28,129 bases of DNA from Candidatus Lithacetigena glycinireducens (GCA_018725485.1 QLUP01000001.1:1-28129), one strand, 5' to 3'; shown: positions 1 through 8,210, counted from the first letter of the stretch. Notes: a model not told the origin generated them from the letters alone. A program made the numbers and translations.

Positions 1-624
1 GATAAAGATCCTAACTGGTGGAATGTTTATGGTCTTGGCAGACTCGGGAAAATTGAGGGTTTAGTTTATCCTTATTTCTCCCAATGCAAAGAACTGCCTA
101 TGGGTGATTATATCTACGGATTAGATTGGGGCTTTAGTAATGATTATACCGCTCTGGTAAAAGTATTAGTGGATGGCAATAATTTATATTGTCAGGAATT
201 ATTATATGAAGTGGGTATGACCAATCAAGACATAGCTAATAGAATGATGGAGTTAGGTATTAGAAAGCATTACGATGAAATCTGGGCCGATTCTGCCGAG
301 CCAAAAAGCATTGAGGAGATTTATCGGTATGGCTTTAATATTAAAGGAGCGCCTAAGGGACCTGGAAGCGTAGAATACAGGCACCAGAAAATAAGGCAGT
401 ATAAATTGCAGGTTACCGAGGATAGTCTTAACTTAATTAAATCACTGCGGAACTTTCGCTACATTGAAGACAAGAATGGAAAACTGACCGATAAGACTAC
501 TCATAATTATTCACATTTGCCTGACGCCTTAGGTTATGCTATGATAGGAAGAGAAGGGGTAAGAAAAGATATGGAAAGGGTTATAGTATATAATAGCATG
601 GAGGAGATAGATTTTGACTTTTAG
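1..624 (+). CDS. terL: Terminase large subunit, C-terminal part (5' truncated by window edge)
   Basis: The reading frame is open from base 1, so the ATG at 100 is internal and the gene starts outside the window. The first residues, WWNVYGLG followed by a GLVY motif, match the linker between the ATPase and nuclease domains of PBSX/T4-type terminases. The nuclease (RNase H fold) follows: YGLDWGF with the first catalytic Asp, IWADSAEP with a second acidic site, and HLPDALGYA near the end with the last Asp. In this family the protein cuts concatemeric DNA and pumps it into the prohead through the portal, which is the next gene. The ATPase Walker motifs are not in the window. The family call is very secure; the subfamily is less so. 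Confidence 0.95.
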   Translation, partial: DKDPNWWNVYGLGRLGKIEGLVYPYFSQCKELPMGDYIYGLDWGFSNDYTALVKVLVDGNNLYCQELLYEVGMTNQDIANRMMELGIRKHYDEIWADSAEPKSIEEIYRYGFNIKGAPKGPGSVEYRHQKIRQYKLQVTEDSLNLIKSLRNFRYIEDKNGKLTDKTTHNYSHLPDALGYAMIGREGVRKDMERVIVYNSMEEIDFDF

Positions 625-650
625 TAAATTATTACAGGGATGAAACAAAA

Positions 651-2012
651 ATGTTAGATGAGTGGAACGAAATTTTGAGAGAAACTGTAAGAAATATTGA
701 GCAGGAGCTTTCTGACGACCGAGGATGGGTAAACCTTTCTCAATTAAATCTAAAAGGTGAATTTACTCAGAGCCACATAAAAGATATTATCAAGCGCTCT
801 CGTTACTATACCAAAATAGATCCTCTCGCTGCCCAGGCTTTAAGATTATGGACTGATTATACTTTTGGCTCAGGTTTAATAAGACGGGCTGAAGATGACA
901 AAATAAATAAGATAATGGATGAGTTCTGGGATGCACCGAGAAACCAATCTGTCTTATCCTGTGCTGGTCAGCGTAAAAACTCCCATAATTTATTAAGAGA
1001 TGGCAGTATTTATTTTGCTTTATTTTTGGCGCCAAAAGGACAGGCTACCATCAGAAGAATTGACCCTTTAGAAATTACCGAGATTATAACTGACCCTGAC
1101 GATGCTGAGGATATAAGATATTACAAAAGAGATTGGATAACTCCTCAGGGGGAGATGAAAACTGGATATTATAAAGCCTGGCAGAATAAGAAAGATGAGG
1201 CCACTAAAGATTATGCAGGTAAGACAATAACAGCCACTGAGGAGGCTTTAGTTTATAGATTAGAAAGAGAACCTGACGGGCTACCCTTAGTATTACCTGC
1301 CTTAGACTGGATAAAGTTATACAGGAGATTTTTGGCTTCTCGGGTAGCTGTTATCTTGGCTTTAGCTCGATTCGCCTGGAGAGAAAAGGTTGCAGGTGGA
1401 CCGCAGGCAGTGGCTGCTATTCGAGAAAAGCATGAGGGTGAGGAAATACCTGCTGGCTCTGTCCGCATAGAAAGCTTAGGTAGTAGCTTAGAGCCCATTA
1501 AAACTGATACTGGCTCTGCTCAGGCTTATCAGGATGGTAGGATGATTAAACTGCAGATATGCGCAGCCTTTGGAATACCTGAGCAGTATTTCGGGGATAT
1601 CAGCATTGGGAATCTGGCAACAGCCAAGACTGTTGAACTACCGATGATTAAGATGTTTGAGTCTTATCAGTCCATCTGGCTGGATGCTTATAAAGATATA
1701 AATAATATTGTCTTAAAACATAACGGAATAGATGGAGAGGATGTAAAAATAGATTGGGACCTGCCCAATATAACCCCGGAAGATGCCTCAGCAATAGCTA
1801 AAAACATCTCTGCTTTAATCCCTGTAATTCCAGAGCTGGCCTATAGTGATGATGTCTTACAGGCGGCTTTGATGTCTTTAGGTATTAAAGATATAAGCAA
1901 AGCTATAGAGAAATTAAAGAATATAACTGAGGCTCCACAGGTTGATGTTAACATTAAGTTAGCTAAGGCGCTAAAGTTATTTCAGGAGGTAATCAAAAAG
2001 AATGGTTTGTAA
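651..2012 (+). CDS. Phage portal protein
   Basis: This 453-residue protein directly follows the terminase and is followed by a minor head gene, the usual place for a portal. Length fits the family (about 400-550). The sequence has an N-terminal helical part with DPLAAQALRLWTDYTFG, a central mixed region with RIDPLEI, and a long helical stretch (stem and crown) with FGIPEQYFGDISIGNLATAK, a motif common in portals where the Thr/Ala-rich helix lines the channel. The portal forms the dodecameric ring at one capsid vertex, the docking site for terminase and connector. The ribosome site is weak, so expression may be coupled to the terminase gene 26 bp upstream. The gene overlaps the next by 11 bases. 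Confidence 0.88.
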   Translation: MLDEWNEILRETVRNIEQELSDDRGWVNLSQLNLKGEFTQSHIKDIIKRSRYYTKIDPLAAQALRLWTDYTFGSGLIRRAEDDKINKIMDEFWDAPRNQSVLSCAGQRKNSHNLLRDGSIYFALFLAPKGQATIRRIDPLEITEIITDPDDAEDIRYYKRDWITPQGEMKTGYYKAWQNKKDEATKDYAGKTITATEEALVYRLEREPDGLPLVLPALDWIKLYRRFLASRVAVILALARFAWREKVAGGPQAVAAIREKHEGEEIPAGSVRIESLGSSLEPIKTDTGSAQAYQDGRMIKLQICAAFGIPEQYFGDISIGNLATAKTVELPMIKMFESYQSIWLDAYKDINNIVLKHNGIDGEDVKIDWDLPNITPEDASAIAKNISALIPVIPELAYSDDVLQAALMSLGIKDISKAIEKLKNITEAPQVDVNIKLAKALKLFQEVIKKNGL

Positions 2013-2232
2013 GTCTTGCGGAGGATTAGGATTTATTGAGTATGAGGCTGGTTTAATCAGGGTTTTATGCTCTGATTGTGAGACAGGTCTAATCAAGCTT
2101 TTATCCCCTGATTACGAGGGAAAAGAGGAAGAAGAGATAAGTAGTGAACAAGTTGTTAGAAGCATTGACCGAGACGATACAGTTATTGGAGAAGAGAGAA
2201 ATCCCAGCCGATCCAGAAAGCGAAGTAAATAA
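2002..2232 (+). CDS. Small zinc-ribbon-like protein, function unknown
   Basis: A 76-residue product with CKSCGG at residues 3-8 and CSDC near residue 23, a CxxC...CxxC pattern like a zinc ribbon or DnaJ-type zinc knuckle. The tail is highly charged (acidic, then basic). The ATG overlaps the end of the portal gene by 11 bases and has a strong AGGAGG site 13-18 bases upstream, inside portal codons. It also overlaps the next gene by 89 bases in another frame, which is long for a phage. The Cys pairs and good ribosome site favour a real gene. The last third may be less constrained than the N-terminus. I do not recognise a specific family. Confidence 0.6.
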   Translation: MVCKSCGGLGFIEYEAGLIRVLCSDCETGLIKLLSPDYEGKEEEEISSEQVVRSIDRDDTVIGEERNPSRSRKRSK

Positions 2233-2344
2233 AAAGCTTAGCAGTCAACTGGAAAGGGATTTACGGAGATACTTTAGGTCACTGGATGATGCCTTACCGT
2301 GGGAGGCGATAGAGGAACTTTATTATAAATTTGTAAAACAATAA
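2144..2344 (+). CDS. Small acidic helical protein, function unknown
   Basis: This 66-residue product starts at GTG 2144, inside the preceding gene, and its stop TAA shares one base with the ATG of the minor head gene (TAATG), a sign of translational coupling. It is predicted mostly helical (LLEALTETIQLLEKRE, then a second helix near LERDLRRYF). Small genes of this size between portal and minor head proteins are common in phages, but I do not recognise a family. The coupling to 2344 is the best argument that it is translated. The alternative is that only the zinc-ribbon frame is real and this is an accidental frame. Confidence 0.55.
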   Translation: MNKLLEALTETIQLLEKREIPADPESEVNKKLSSQLERDLRRYFRSLDDALPWEAIEELYYKFVKQ

Positions 2345-2943
2345 TGAAAGAAGATATTGATGATATATTAGACCCAATACTCACGACCTTTCGAGGCACG
2401 CTACAATCCACTTTGCAGGGGCATGCGGTGAATGCTTACCTAAGAGGCAGTGCTCAATTAATTCAGTGGGGCAGGACAAAACTAACTGACCGTCCAGCTT
2501 TCTACGAAGGACCTCCCCTGGAAAGTGCCATCAGGTATGCTAATAGGCACTGTGCTAAATTAGTTACGAAAATAGATTTAGAAACCAAGGAAAGGCTAAG
2601 GATAATAATCAGCAATGCTATAAAAGAGAAGAGAGGTATCCCAGGATTAGCCAGGGATATCAGAAGAGAAATAGAGAATATGAAAAAATATAGGAGTGAA
2701 TTGATAGCTAAGACTGAGACGAGGAGAGCCTTATTCCATGCCTTTCAGGATAGAAGTAAAGCGATGGGGGTTACTGGCAAAAGATGGATTTTAGGTTCTG
2801 GTGGTAAAGAGGGAAATTGTGAAGATTGTAAAGCTAATGCTGCGGTGGGAGTTATTCCTATAGATGATGAGTTTCCGACGCCGCAAGATGAGGTGCACCC
2901 GGGTTGCCTTTGCAGCCTTGCACCTGTGATGTTAGAAAGATAA
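2344..2943 (+). CDS. Minor head protein (SPP1 gp7 / Mu gpF-like head morphogenesis)
   Basis: The 199-residue protein has the C-terminal signature of the phage Mu F-like / SPP1 gp7 group: AKTETRRALFHAF, then CEDCKANA, a proline/acidic loop, and HPGCLCSL. The Cys/His set (C-x2-C and H-P-x-C-x-C) is the family hallmark and probably binds a metal. Members bind the portal or enter the capsid with the DNA and help assembly. It is shorter than Mu gpF or SPP1 gp7, so it is a compact version. Position after the portal and before the protease/scaffold fits the Mu-like head gene order. Confidence 0.85.
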   Translation: MKEDIDDILDPILTTFRGTLQSTLQGHAVNAYLRGSAQLIQWGRTKLTDRPAFYEGPPLESAIRYANRHCAKLVTKIDLETKERLRIIISNAIKEKRGIPGLARDIRREIENMKKYRSELIAKTETRRALFHAFQDRSKAMGVTGKRWILGSGGKEGNCEDCKANAAVGVIPIDDEFPTPQDEVHPGCLCSLAPVMLER

Positions 2944-2961
2944 AATGAAGGAGGTGAAAAA

Positions 2962-3144
2962 ATGGGACTTAAAGAAAGATTAGAGGAAATCCAGAGAAAG
3001 CAACGAGAAGATTTAAAGAAACTTAAGGAAGAGGGTGTTAGTGATGAAACTGTTGGAGGGATTCAAAAAGTCTTAAGGATTGTTGGGACTATTATTTTTG
3101 TGGTAGGATTATTAGGATTAGTTTTATCTTTTTTGTTGAGGTAA
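2962..3144 (+). CDS. Small single-pass membrane protein
   Basis: A 60-residue protein with a charged amphipathic helix (residues 3-25) and one hydrophobic segment of about 20 residues (GTIIFVVGLLGLVLSFLL) running to the C-terminal Arg. It has a strong GGAGGTG site. I do not recognise a family. The position inside a head operon is odd for a membrane protein. It might act as a head-assembly membrane factor or superinfection factor, but nothing in the sequence decides this. Confidence 0.65.
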   Translation: MGLKERLEEIQRKQREDLKKLKEEGVSDETVGGIQKVLRIVGTIIFVVGLLGLVLSFLLR

Positions 3145-3146
3145 AA

Positions 3147-5120
3147 ATGCCTTACAAAACAATTGATGATTTACCAGAAGGAGTAAAGGGCTTACCAGTT
3201 AAAGCTCAGGAGATTTATTTGGCAGCTTTTAATTCTGCTTATGAGCAGTATAAAAGTGATGGGGCGGCCGCAGCGATTGCGTGGTCTGCCGTTAAAAGGA
3301 AGTTTGAGAAGAAAGGTGATAAATGGGTGGCCAAGGAGGCGAGCATGAGTGAATTACTCCTTCCTTACGGAAGGGGACTTCTCGGTGATAAAGTTAGAGA
3401 TAATTTAAGAAAAGCTTATGCCGAGATAATCCAAGAGTATGGCAAAAGGAATGCGGCTAAAGATGAAGCCAGAATTAGAAAGATAATCCAGTTAGCCTGT
3501 GAACTTCTATCAGAAGAGGAAGTAACAGAAGCGGGGAATATTGATTTTATTATAAATGCTTGGAAGGACTGGGCAGGCAGTTATACCGATTGCGTAGAGG
3601 CTTTGAGTGGTAAGCCAGGTATTACAGACCCAGAGTCCTTATGTGCCTGGCTACACTATAAGGCGGAGGGTAAATGGCCTGGAGAGAAGGAATCAGGTAA
3701 GACAGATTTTGACAATAAAACTTTATTGGCTATGAAAGAACAGGTTTTAACTCTGGCTTTAAAGGAAGCTGACTCTGTCCTAACCTTACTTAAAGGACTG
3801 GAATTAGTAAAAACGGAAGAAGGTAAAAAATATCCTAAGGAAGCTTATGCTTATGCACCTGGAGAGGATGTAACTCAATGGAAATTAAGATTGTGGGAAA
3901 CTCCAGAACTGAAAGTTACTAAAAACCAACTTAATAAAGCCTCAGCCTATTTAAGCCCTGGAGGCTATAAGGGTGATAAGATATCTATCCCTGTCGATTT
4001 AATAGAATCGGTAAAGAGAAAAGTAAGGACTGAATACAGAAAACTCGGTGTGGAAGATGAAGAAATACCCAGGTGGGTAAGTGAGGTAGAAAGTAGAACT
4101 CTTTTACTTGATTATGTCTCGCTTGCTGAGTCTAAAGTTTCATCTAAAGGAATAGCTGAGGTGGTTATCCTCAAACCTGGTTTTAATACCTCCAAGGAAA
4201 GGTATTATCCTCCTGAGGTAATTGTTAGGGATTTTGGGGTTTTTGAGGGCGTAAAAATGTATGCTGATCACCCTACTACGGAAGAGGATAAAAACCGCCC
4301 AGAAAGAAGTATTAAGGATTGGGTAGCCAACTTAAAGAATGTTAGAGTAAATAAGGAAGGACAAGCCGTTGGTGATGCTATCATAATTGAGCCATGGATG
4401 CAAGAGAAGTTAGCCACGCTGAGAGATAAAGGGCTCCTTAGCGAAATGGGAGTATCCATCAATGCAGTCGGGCAGGCGTCTAAGCAAACCATAGAGGGTG
4501 TTAAAACTAACTTTATTGAAAAGATAGTTAGAGCCCGTTCAATTGATTTTGTGACCGAGGCAGGAGCCGGGGGACTGGTACAGATGTACGAATCCAGTCC
4601 TGAATATGATGTGGATATCGTGTCTTTGGAAACTTTAAAGGAAAGAAGACCCGATATAATAAAAATAATAGAGGCTGAGGCCAAGGCCGAGGCCTTGCAG
4701 GAGGTAAAGAAGAAAATGGAGTTAGAAGAAAAGATAAAGTTATTAGAAGAACAAATAGCCACGCTTACCGTAGAAAGAGATGCATTAAAATCTCAGATAA
4801 CTGAGGCTGAAAAAGCTAAAGCAATCGCAGAGACCAAGGTTAAGTTAGACGAGGCTTTAGTCAAGAGCGAATTGCCAGAACCAGCTAAAGTTAGAATATT
4901 GGAGAGTTTTAAAGAGGCTCAATCTGTGGAAGGATTAGAAGAGGCTATTAAGATTGAAAAAGAATACATAGCCTCTCTCACGGAGGCGGGGAAAGTAAAA
5001 CATATGGGTGGAAGTCAGCCTGATTCTAAGGCTGCTAAAGAGGCTCTTAAGGAAAGTTTTAAGAAATTACACCCAGAATACAGTGAAGAACAGTTAAGAA
5101 TTGCCACAGAAGGCAAATAG
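3147..5120 (+). CDS. ChaB domain / prohead protease / scaffold fusion protein
   Basis: A 657-residue multidomain protein. Residues 1-65 resemble a ChaB domain (DLPEGVKGLPVKAQEIYLAA; AIAWSAVKRKFEK), often found fused to phage proteases. Residues about 85-300 are helical and unassigned. Residues about 320-480 look like a prohead maturation protease: KGIAEVVILKPGFN, MYADHP (H375) and LSEMGVSINA (S437) are plausible catalytic His and Ser, and ARSIDFVTEAGAGG closes the domain. From about 505 to 570 there is a strong Glu/Lys/Ala coiled coil, as in scaffold proteins, then a helical tail. In Mu-like phages a protease-scaffold is made just before the capsid protein and cleaved during maturation. Catalytic residues are inferred from motif context only. 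Confidence 0.78.
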   Translation: MPYKTIDDLPEGVKGLPVKAQEIYLAAFNSAYEQYKSDGAAAAIAWSAVKRKFEKKGDKWVAKEASMSELLLPYGRGLLGDKVRDNLRKAYAEIIQEYGKRNAAKDEARIRKIIQLACELLSEEEVTEAGNIDFIINAWKDWAGSYTDCVEALSGKPGITDPESLCAWLHYKAEGKWPGEKESGKTDFDNKTLLAMKEQVLTLALKEADSVLTLLKGLELVKTEEGKKYPKEAYAYAPGEDVTQWKLRLWETPELKVTKNQLNKASAYLSPGGYKGDKISIPVDLIESVKRKVRTEYRKLGVEDEEIPRWVSEVESRTLLLDYVSLAESKVSSKGIAEVVILKPGFNTSKERYYPPEVIVRDFGVFEGVKMYADHPTTEEDKNRPERSIKDWVANLKNVRVNKEGQAVGDAIIIEPWMQEKLATLRDKGLLSEMGVSINAVGQASKQTIEGVKTNFIEKIVRARSIDFVTEAGAGGLVQMYESSPEYDVDIVSLETLKERRPDIIKIIEAEAKAEALQEVKKKMELEEKIKLLEEQIATLTVERDALKSQITEAEKAKAIAETKVKLDEALVKSELPEPAKVRILESFKEAQSVEGLEEAIKIEKEYIASLTEAGKVKHMGGSQPDSKAAKEALKESFKKLHPEYSEEQLRIATEGK

Positions 5121-5129
5121 GAGGATTAA

Positions 5130-5963
5130 ATGGCGAGAAATATAACTTATAGACCAGGCTGGAAGATGTCTGTGGTTTGTAGCAATCCTGCGATACCGAG
5201 AAGCGGTGGAGCAGTGCGCTTAGGTATTTTGACAGGCATCGCCTTAACTGATAGAAGGCCTGATGGAACTACCTCAGTAGACTTTGGTCCTTTTATTGCG
5301 AGACTTCCAGTCAGGGATGAATTGAATTTAGTAGGCGGGATACCCGCAGGTGCAGCAGTCTTTTATCGAGATGATGCTGCGTTTTTAACCAACGATCCTG
5401 CTGGCACTAACCATTATTTTGGTATAGCCTTAGCCCCAGTTGGTAGGGCCTTAACCGCTACCATCGAAGTTTTGCACAGCGTAAGCCCTGGAGCAGGGAC
5501 ATTGGCTGTTGACTCTATAACTACGACCAGGATTGCTCCTGGAGCGGTTACAGAATCCAGGATTGCTCCAGCGAGTCTTACTGGAACAGTTGCCGCAGTT
5601 GTAGCTAACGCTAATGTTATTGGTGGGTTATTAGTGCTGCACCGTATTGACTGTCCTGATGTGGCTCAGAATAACGATATTATTCTGACTCACAGGACTA
5701 GACTTATTGATGCCTGGGGCCTGAATATAGGTGCTGCCGCTCATGCTACGGTTGATACCTGGCAGGTGTTTAGTGGTCCTAATGCTGTTAGCGATATAGT
5801 GACCAAAACTGCTGTTGTAAATGCAGTTAGGAGAATCAGCACTATTAATCCAGTCCACCACGAGATTCCGGTTGGCGGGATACTAAGAATAGCGGTCGCT
5901 AAAGGTGTTGGTACTCTGAATGCCGCAGTGACTGTGTATGTCTTAGGCGTTAGAGTAGCCTAA
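5130..5963 (+). CDS. Capsid decoration protein (DUF2190-like) with fibre-like extension
   Basis: Residues 1-115 match the small DUF2190 capsid cement family: MARNITYRPG start, GGAVRLGILTGIAL, and an end with YFGIALAPVGRALTATIEVL. This family is often misnamed RecA-like in databases. Here the protein is about twice the usual length (277). Residues about 125-150 hold two copies of a [ST]RIAPGAVTES-like motif, typical of short trimeric shafts in phage fibres. The last 120 residues are rich in beta strands and could be a trimeric head domain. It lies just before the major capsid gene and has a GGAGG site. It probably sits on the capsid surface and projects a knob. The head-fibre part is inference. 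Confidence 0.72.
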   Translation: MARNITYRPGWKMSVVCSNPAIPRSGGAVRLGILTGIALTDRRPDGTTSVDFGPFIARLPVRDELNLVGGIPAGAAVFYRDDAAFLTNDPAGTNHYFGIALAPVGRALTATIEVLHSVSPGAGTLAVDSITTTRIAPGAVTESRIAPASLTGTVAAVVANANVIGGLLVLHRIDCPDVAQNNDIILTHRTRLIDAWGLNIGAAAHATVDTWQVFSGPNAVSDIVTKTAVVNAVRRISTINPVHHEIPVGGILRIAVAKGVGTLNAAVTVYVLGVRVA

Positions 5964-5976
5964 TAGGAGGTAAATA

Positions 5977-7116
5977 ATGGAATTATTAAAATTAATGGAA
6001 GGTTGGGATAGCTATAAAACTATCTCAGAAATAAATAAACCAGCCGACTGGGATACGAGGTTAACTAAGTTAGTTGAGTTATTAGCTAATTCTAGTGGTA
6101 TGCCTCGGTACAGACACGAGTATTTACTAAGAGAAGCGATGACTACTTCTGATTTTCCTTTTCTTTTTGGGGATGCATTAGACAGGCAGGTGTTAGCTGC
6201 CTATAAAGCGATCGAACCAGAATGGAAAAGGTATATGCGGATTAGCACAGTTGACCGGCTATTCCCTAATGTAGGAGGGAGAAGGTTTGCTATTGCTAAT
6301 TCAGGTATGGTTTTGGATGAAGTACCTGAAAAAGGCGAATACAAACTTGTTACTAAGGCAGAAACCAGGTATGATGTCTTTGCCAGGAAATACGGAAACA
6401 AATTAGAGATCTCTTGGGAGACCCTTTTGGCTGATGATTTAGGGGCTTTAAAAAACACACCTAATGAGATGGCCTGGCTGAGTGCTAATACCGAACATTT
6501 TTTGGCGGTAAGTGCTTATGCTGGAGATATAGGTACTCATGCTGGTGGTAATCTATATCAAGCCGGCGTTAATGCAGGAACCTTACCTTTAACTATTGAG
6601 AATTTAGAGACAGCTGTGGCGGCTATGCAAGCTTTTAGACATCCTTCCGGGCAACCGATGAGAAACAGACCTAAATATTTGGTGGTTTCCGATGGTGGTT
6701 TGGAAATGACTGCCAGAAAGATTTTAACTTCGGCAGTTCAATCCTTCTTAATTAGGGGAGCTACTGATATGCCAGCTATGCCCGTGCCAACAACTAATGT
6801 TATTTCTCAATATGGATTGGAGTTAATAGTTGATCCCTGGTTATCTATTGTGGGACCAACTGGTTTTACAAGAAGGTCCTGGTATCTGTTTGCTGCTCCG
6901 ACTATGATAGCAGCGATAGAATGTGATTACCTAAAAGGACATGAGAGACCGGAAATCTGTATGAAGGCTTCAAATAAGGTCTCTATCGGCGGTGGAGATC
7001 TCGGGCCCATGACTGGAGATTTTGAATCCGATAATACTCTGTATAGAGTGAGGCAGTGCTTTGGCGCTAACAAGCTGGACTGGAGAGCTACATATTATAG
7101 CAGGGTAGCTGACTAA
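5977..7116 (+). CDS. Major capsid protein (Mu gpT-like, HK97 fold)
   Basis: The 379-residue protein sits where the capsid gene belongs and resembles the Mu gpT-like major head subunits: a helical N-terminus, DFPFLFGDALDRQVLAAY, an E-loop-like stretch (VPEKGEYKLVTKAE), YGNKLEISWETLLADDLG, PKYLVVSDGG in the middle, and GDFESDNTLYRVRQCFG near the end, where capsid proteins of this type end in a beta strand. It has a perfect AGGAGGT site. No N-terminal propeptide of the HK97 type is evident, consistent with a separate scaffold in the preceding protease gene. A strong hairpin follows the stop. Confidence 0.9.
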   Translation: MELLKLMEGWDSYKTISEINKPADWDTRLTKLVELLANSSGMPRYRHEYLLREAMTTSDFPFLFGDALDRQVLAAYKAIEPEWKRYMRISTVDRLFPNVGGRRFAIANSGMVLDEVPEKGEYKLVTKAETRYDVFARKYGNKLEISWETLLADDLGALKNTPNEMAWLSANTEHFLAVSAYAGDIGTHAGGNLYQAGVNAGTLPLTIENLETAVAAMQAFRHPSGQPMRNRPKYLVVSDGGLEMTARKILTSAVQSFLIRGATDMPAMPVPTTNVISQYGLELIVDPWLSIVGPTGFTRRSWYLFAAPTMIAAIECDYLKGHERPEICMKASNKVSIGGGDLGPMTGDFESDNTLYRVRQCFGANKLDWRATYYSRVAD

Positions 7117-7127
7117 GGGACAATTAC

Positions 7128-7149
7128 GGGGGGTTGGCGCCGATCCCCC
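7128..7149 (+). promoter_or_regulatory. Strong RNA hairpin after the capsid gene
   Basis: Arms 7128-7135 (GGGGGGTT) and 7142-7149 (GATCCCCC) pair over 8 positions, two of them G-U, around the loop GGCGCC. It lies 11 bases after the capsid stop and 19 bases before the next start. There is no T run, so it is not a standard intrinsic terminator. It could stabilise capsid mRNA or lower expression of the following joining genes. Confidence 0.6.
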
Positions 7150-7168
7150 AGTAGCAATGGAGTAAGAA

Positions 7169-7471
7169 GTGACTAATATTGAGAGAGTAAGGCTTTTAAT
7201 AGGTGATATAACGACACCACCTTATTATTCAGATATCAGGATAAGTGAGTTTTTATCTATTGCTGATAATTCCTTGTTTTTAGCTTCTGCTCTGGCTCTG
7301 CAGGCCTGGGCAGGTGCTCTGTCTGATTCTATGGACAGTGAGAAGATAGGGGATTATTCCTTTTCCAAAAAACAAGTAGAGAACAAGCTGGCACTGGCTG
7401 AATTATATCTGAAGAAGGAAAGTGAAACTCCAGCAGTAGCCTGGGCTTCTTTTAATCTCACTGGAGAATAG
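7169..7471 (+). CDS. Head-tail connector (gp6/gp15-like adaptor)
   Basis: A 100-residue mostly helical protein starting at GTG 7169 with a GGAG site. RVRLLIGDI near the N-terminus, then SDIRISEFLSIADNSL and ALALQAWAGA, is the pattern of the small DNA-packaging adaptors (HK97 gp6/SPP1 gp15-like) that bind under the portal. Position directly after the capsid gene and before the head-closure gene supports this. The start choice is guided by GVRLLIGD-type beginnings in the family and by the ribosome site. Confidence 0.72.
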   Translation: MTNIERVRLLIGDITTPPYYSDIRISEFLSIADNSLFLASALALQAWAGALSDSMDSEKIGDYSFSKKQVENKLALAELYLKKESETPAVAWASFNLTGE

Positions 7472-7476
7472 GAATA

Positions 7477-7806
7477 ATAGCATATAGAAATTTATTAATT
7501 AATAGGTGCACCATAAGACGATACACCGAGGGCGTTGTTGATGCGTACGGTAATCCGGTAAAAACCTGGGTTAATCACTTAGTTAACGAGCCTTGCCGTT
7601 GGAGTACACCTAAAAACAGAGAAGTTAAAATTGGGGCTGAAGTAGTAATCGCTGACCTTCAGCTATTCCTAAGAGACATATCCATTTCGGAGAAAGATAG
7701 GGTGATCTTAGAGGGTAGGACCTATGAAATCCTGGAAGCAGTTAGAAGACAGGATGGAGTTGGTTCTCACCATGTTGAGGCTCTTTTGAGGGCAGTAATA
7801 TCATAA
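7477..7806 (+). CDS. Head closure / head-tail joining protein, apparent ATA start
   Basis: A clear coding frame fills 7455-7806 yet has no ATG, GTG or TTG. Reading from ATA 7477 gives 109 residues beginning (M)AYRNLLINRCTI, with WSTPKNREVKIGAEV in the middle and DRVILEGRTYEILEAV and SHHVEALLRAV at the end. That ending is typical of head closure proteins (HK97 gp7 / SPP1 gp16-like), where the joining ring seals the capsid after packaging. GGAG at 7463-7466 lies 10 bases before the ATA and AGGA lies 3 bases before it. The frame starts right after the connector stop and ends 4 bases before the next ATG. Either AUA is a real rare start or a base error hides an ATG. Standard gene callers would miss this gene. 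Confidence 0.82.
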   Translation: MAYRNLLINRCTIRRYTEGVVDAYGNPVKTWVNHLVNEPCRWSTPKNREVKIGAEVVIADLQLFLRDISISEKDRVILEGRTYEILEAVRRQDGVGSHHVEALLRAVIS

Positions 7807-7810
7807 TGCT

Positions 7811-8209
7811 ATGAAAATGAATATAGAAGTTAAGCTCAATTTGAAGACTGAAGCAGCAAAAAAGCTTGTGGAAGAAGCCACTCGGTTAGCTCTAAGAGAT
7901 ACAGTAGTAGCTGTACATGAAGATGCTATGCGTGGCTCACCTAAAAAGACAGGCCATAACATGCGTTCTATAGCCTCTGAAGTCTCAGGGATGGGAATGG
8001 TAGCTACCGGAGGAGAGGCTACTCCTGAGAAGGTAGTTGATGATAATAAGTTAGAAGCAGCCTGCTTCTCTACGTCAGGTTATGGTGGATTCCTGGAAAC
8101 AGGGACTTATAAAATGAACGCTCGCCCTTATTTTAAACCAGCCCTGGACAAAAACTTTACTGAAGAAAAGTTTGCTGAAAGAGTAAAGAGGCACTTAGAA
8201 AGAAGATGA
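7811..8209 (+). CDS. HK97 gp10-like neck / tail-completion protein
   Basis: The 132-residue protein has the ending GFLETGTYKMNARPYFKPALD, the signature of the HK97 gp10-like family, plus a preceding MRGSPKKTGHNMRSI segment that also fits (usually P..TG.L..SI). Family members act at the neck during joining. It lies between head closure and tail terminator genes, as expected. The ATG at 7811 follows the previous stop by 4 bases with only a weak ribosome site, so coupling is likely. A second ATG two codons later is possible. Confidence 0.85.
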   Translation: MKMNIEVKLNLKTEAAKKLVEEATRLALRDTVVAVHEDAMRGSPKKTGHNMRSIASEVSGMGMVATGGEATPEKVVDDNKLEAACFSTSGYGGFLETGTYKMNARPYFKPALDKNFTEEKFAERVKRHLERR

Positions 8210-8210
8210 G

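Noticed and set aside
4268-4762. Minus-strand open frames in the structural genes
   Set aside because: They mirror strongly coding + strand genes, lack ribosome sites and have low-complexity compositions.
5130-5963. RecA/RadA recombinase
   Set aside because: This is a common database misname for DUF2190-type decoration proteins. No Walker motifs are present.
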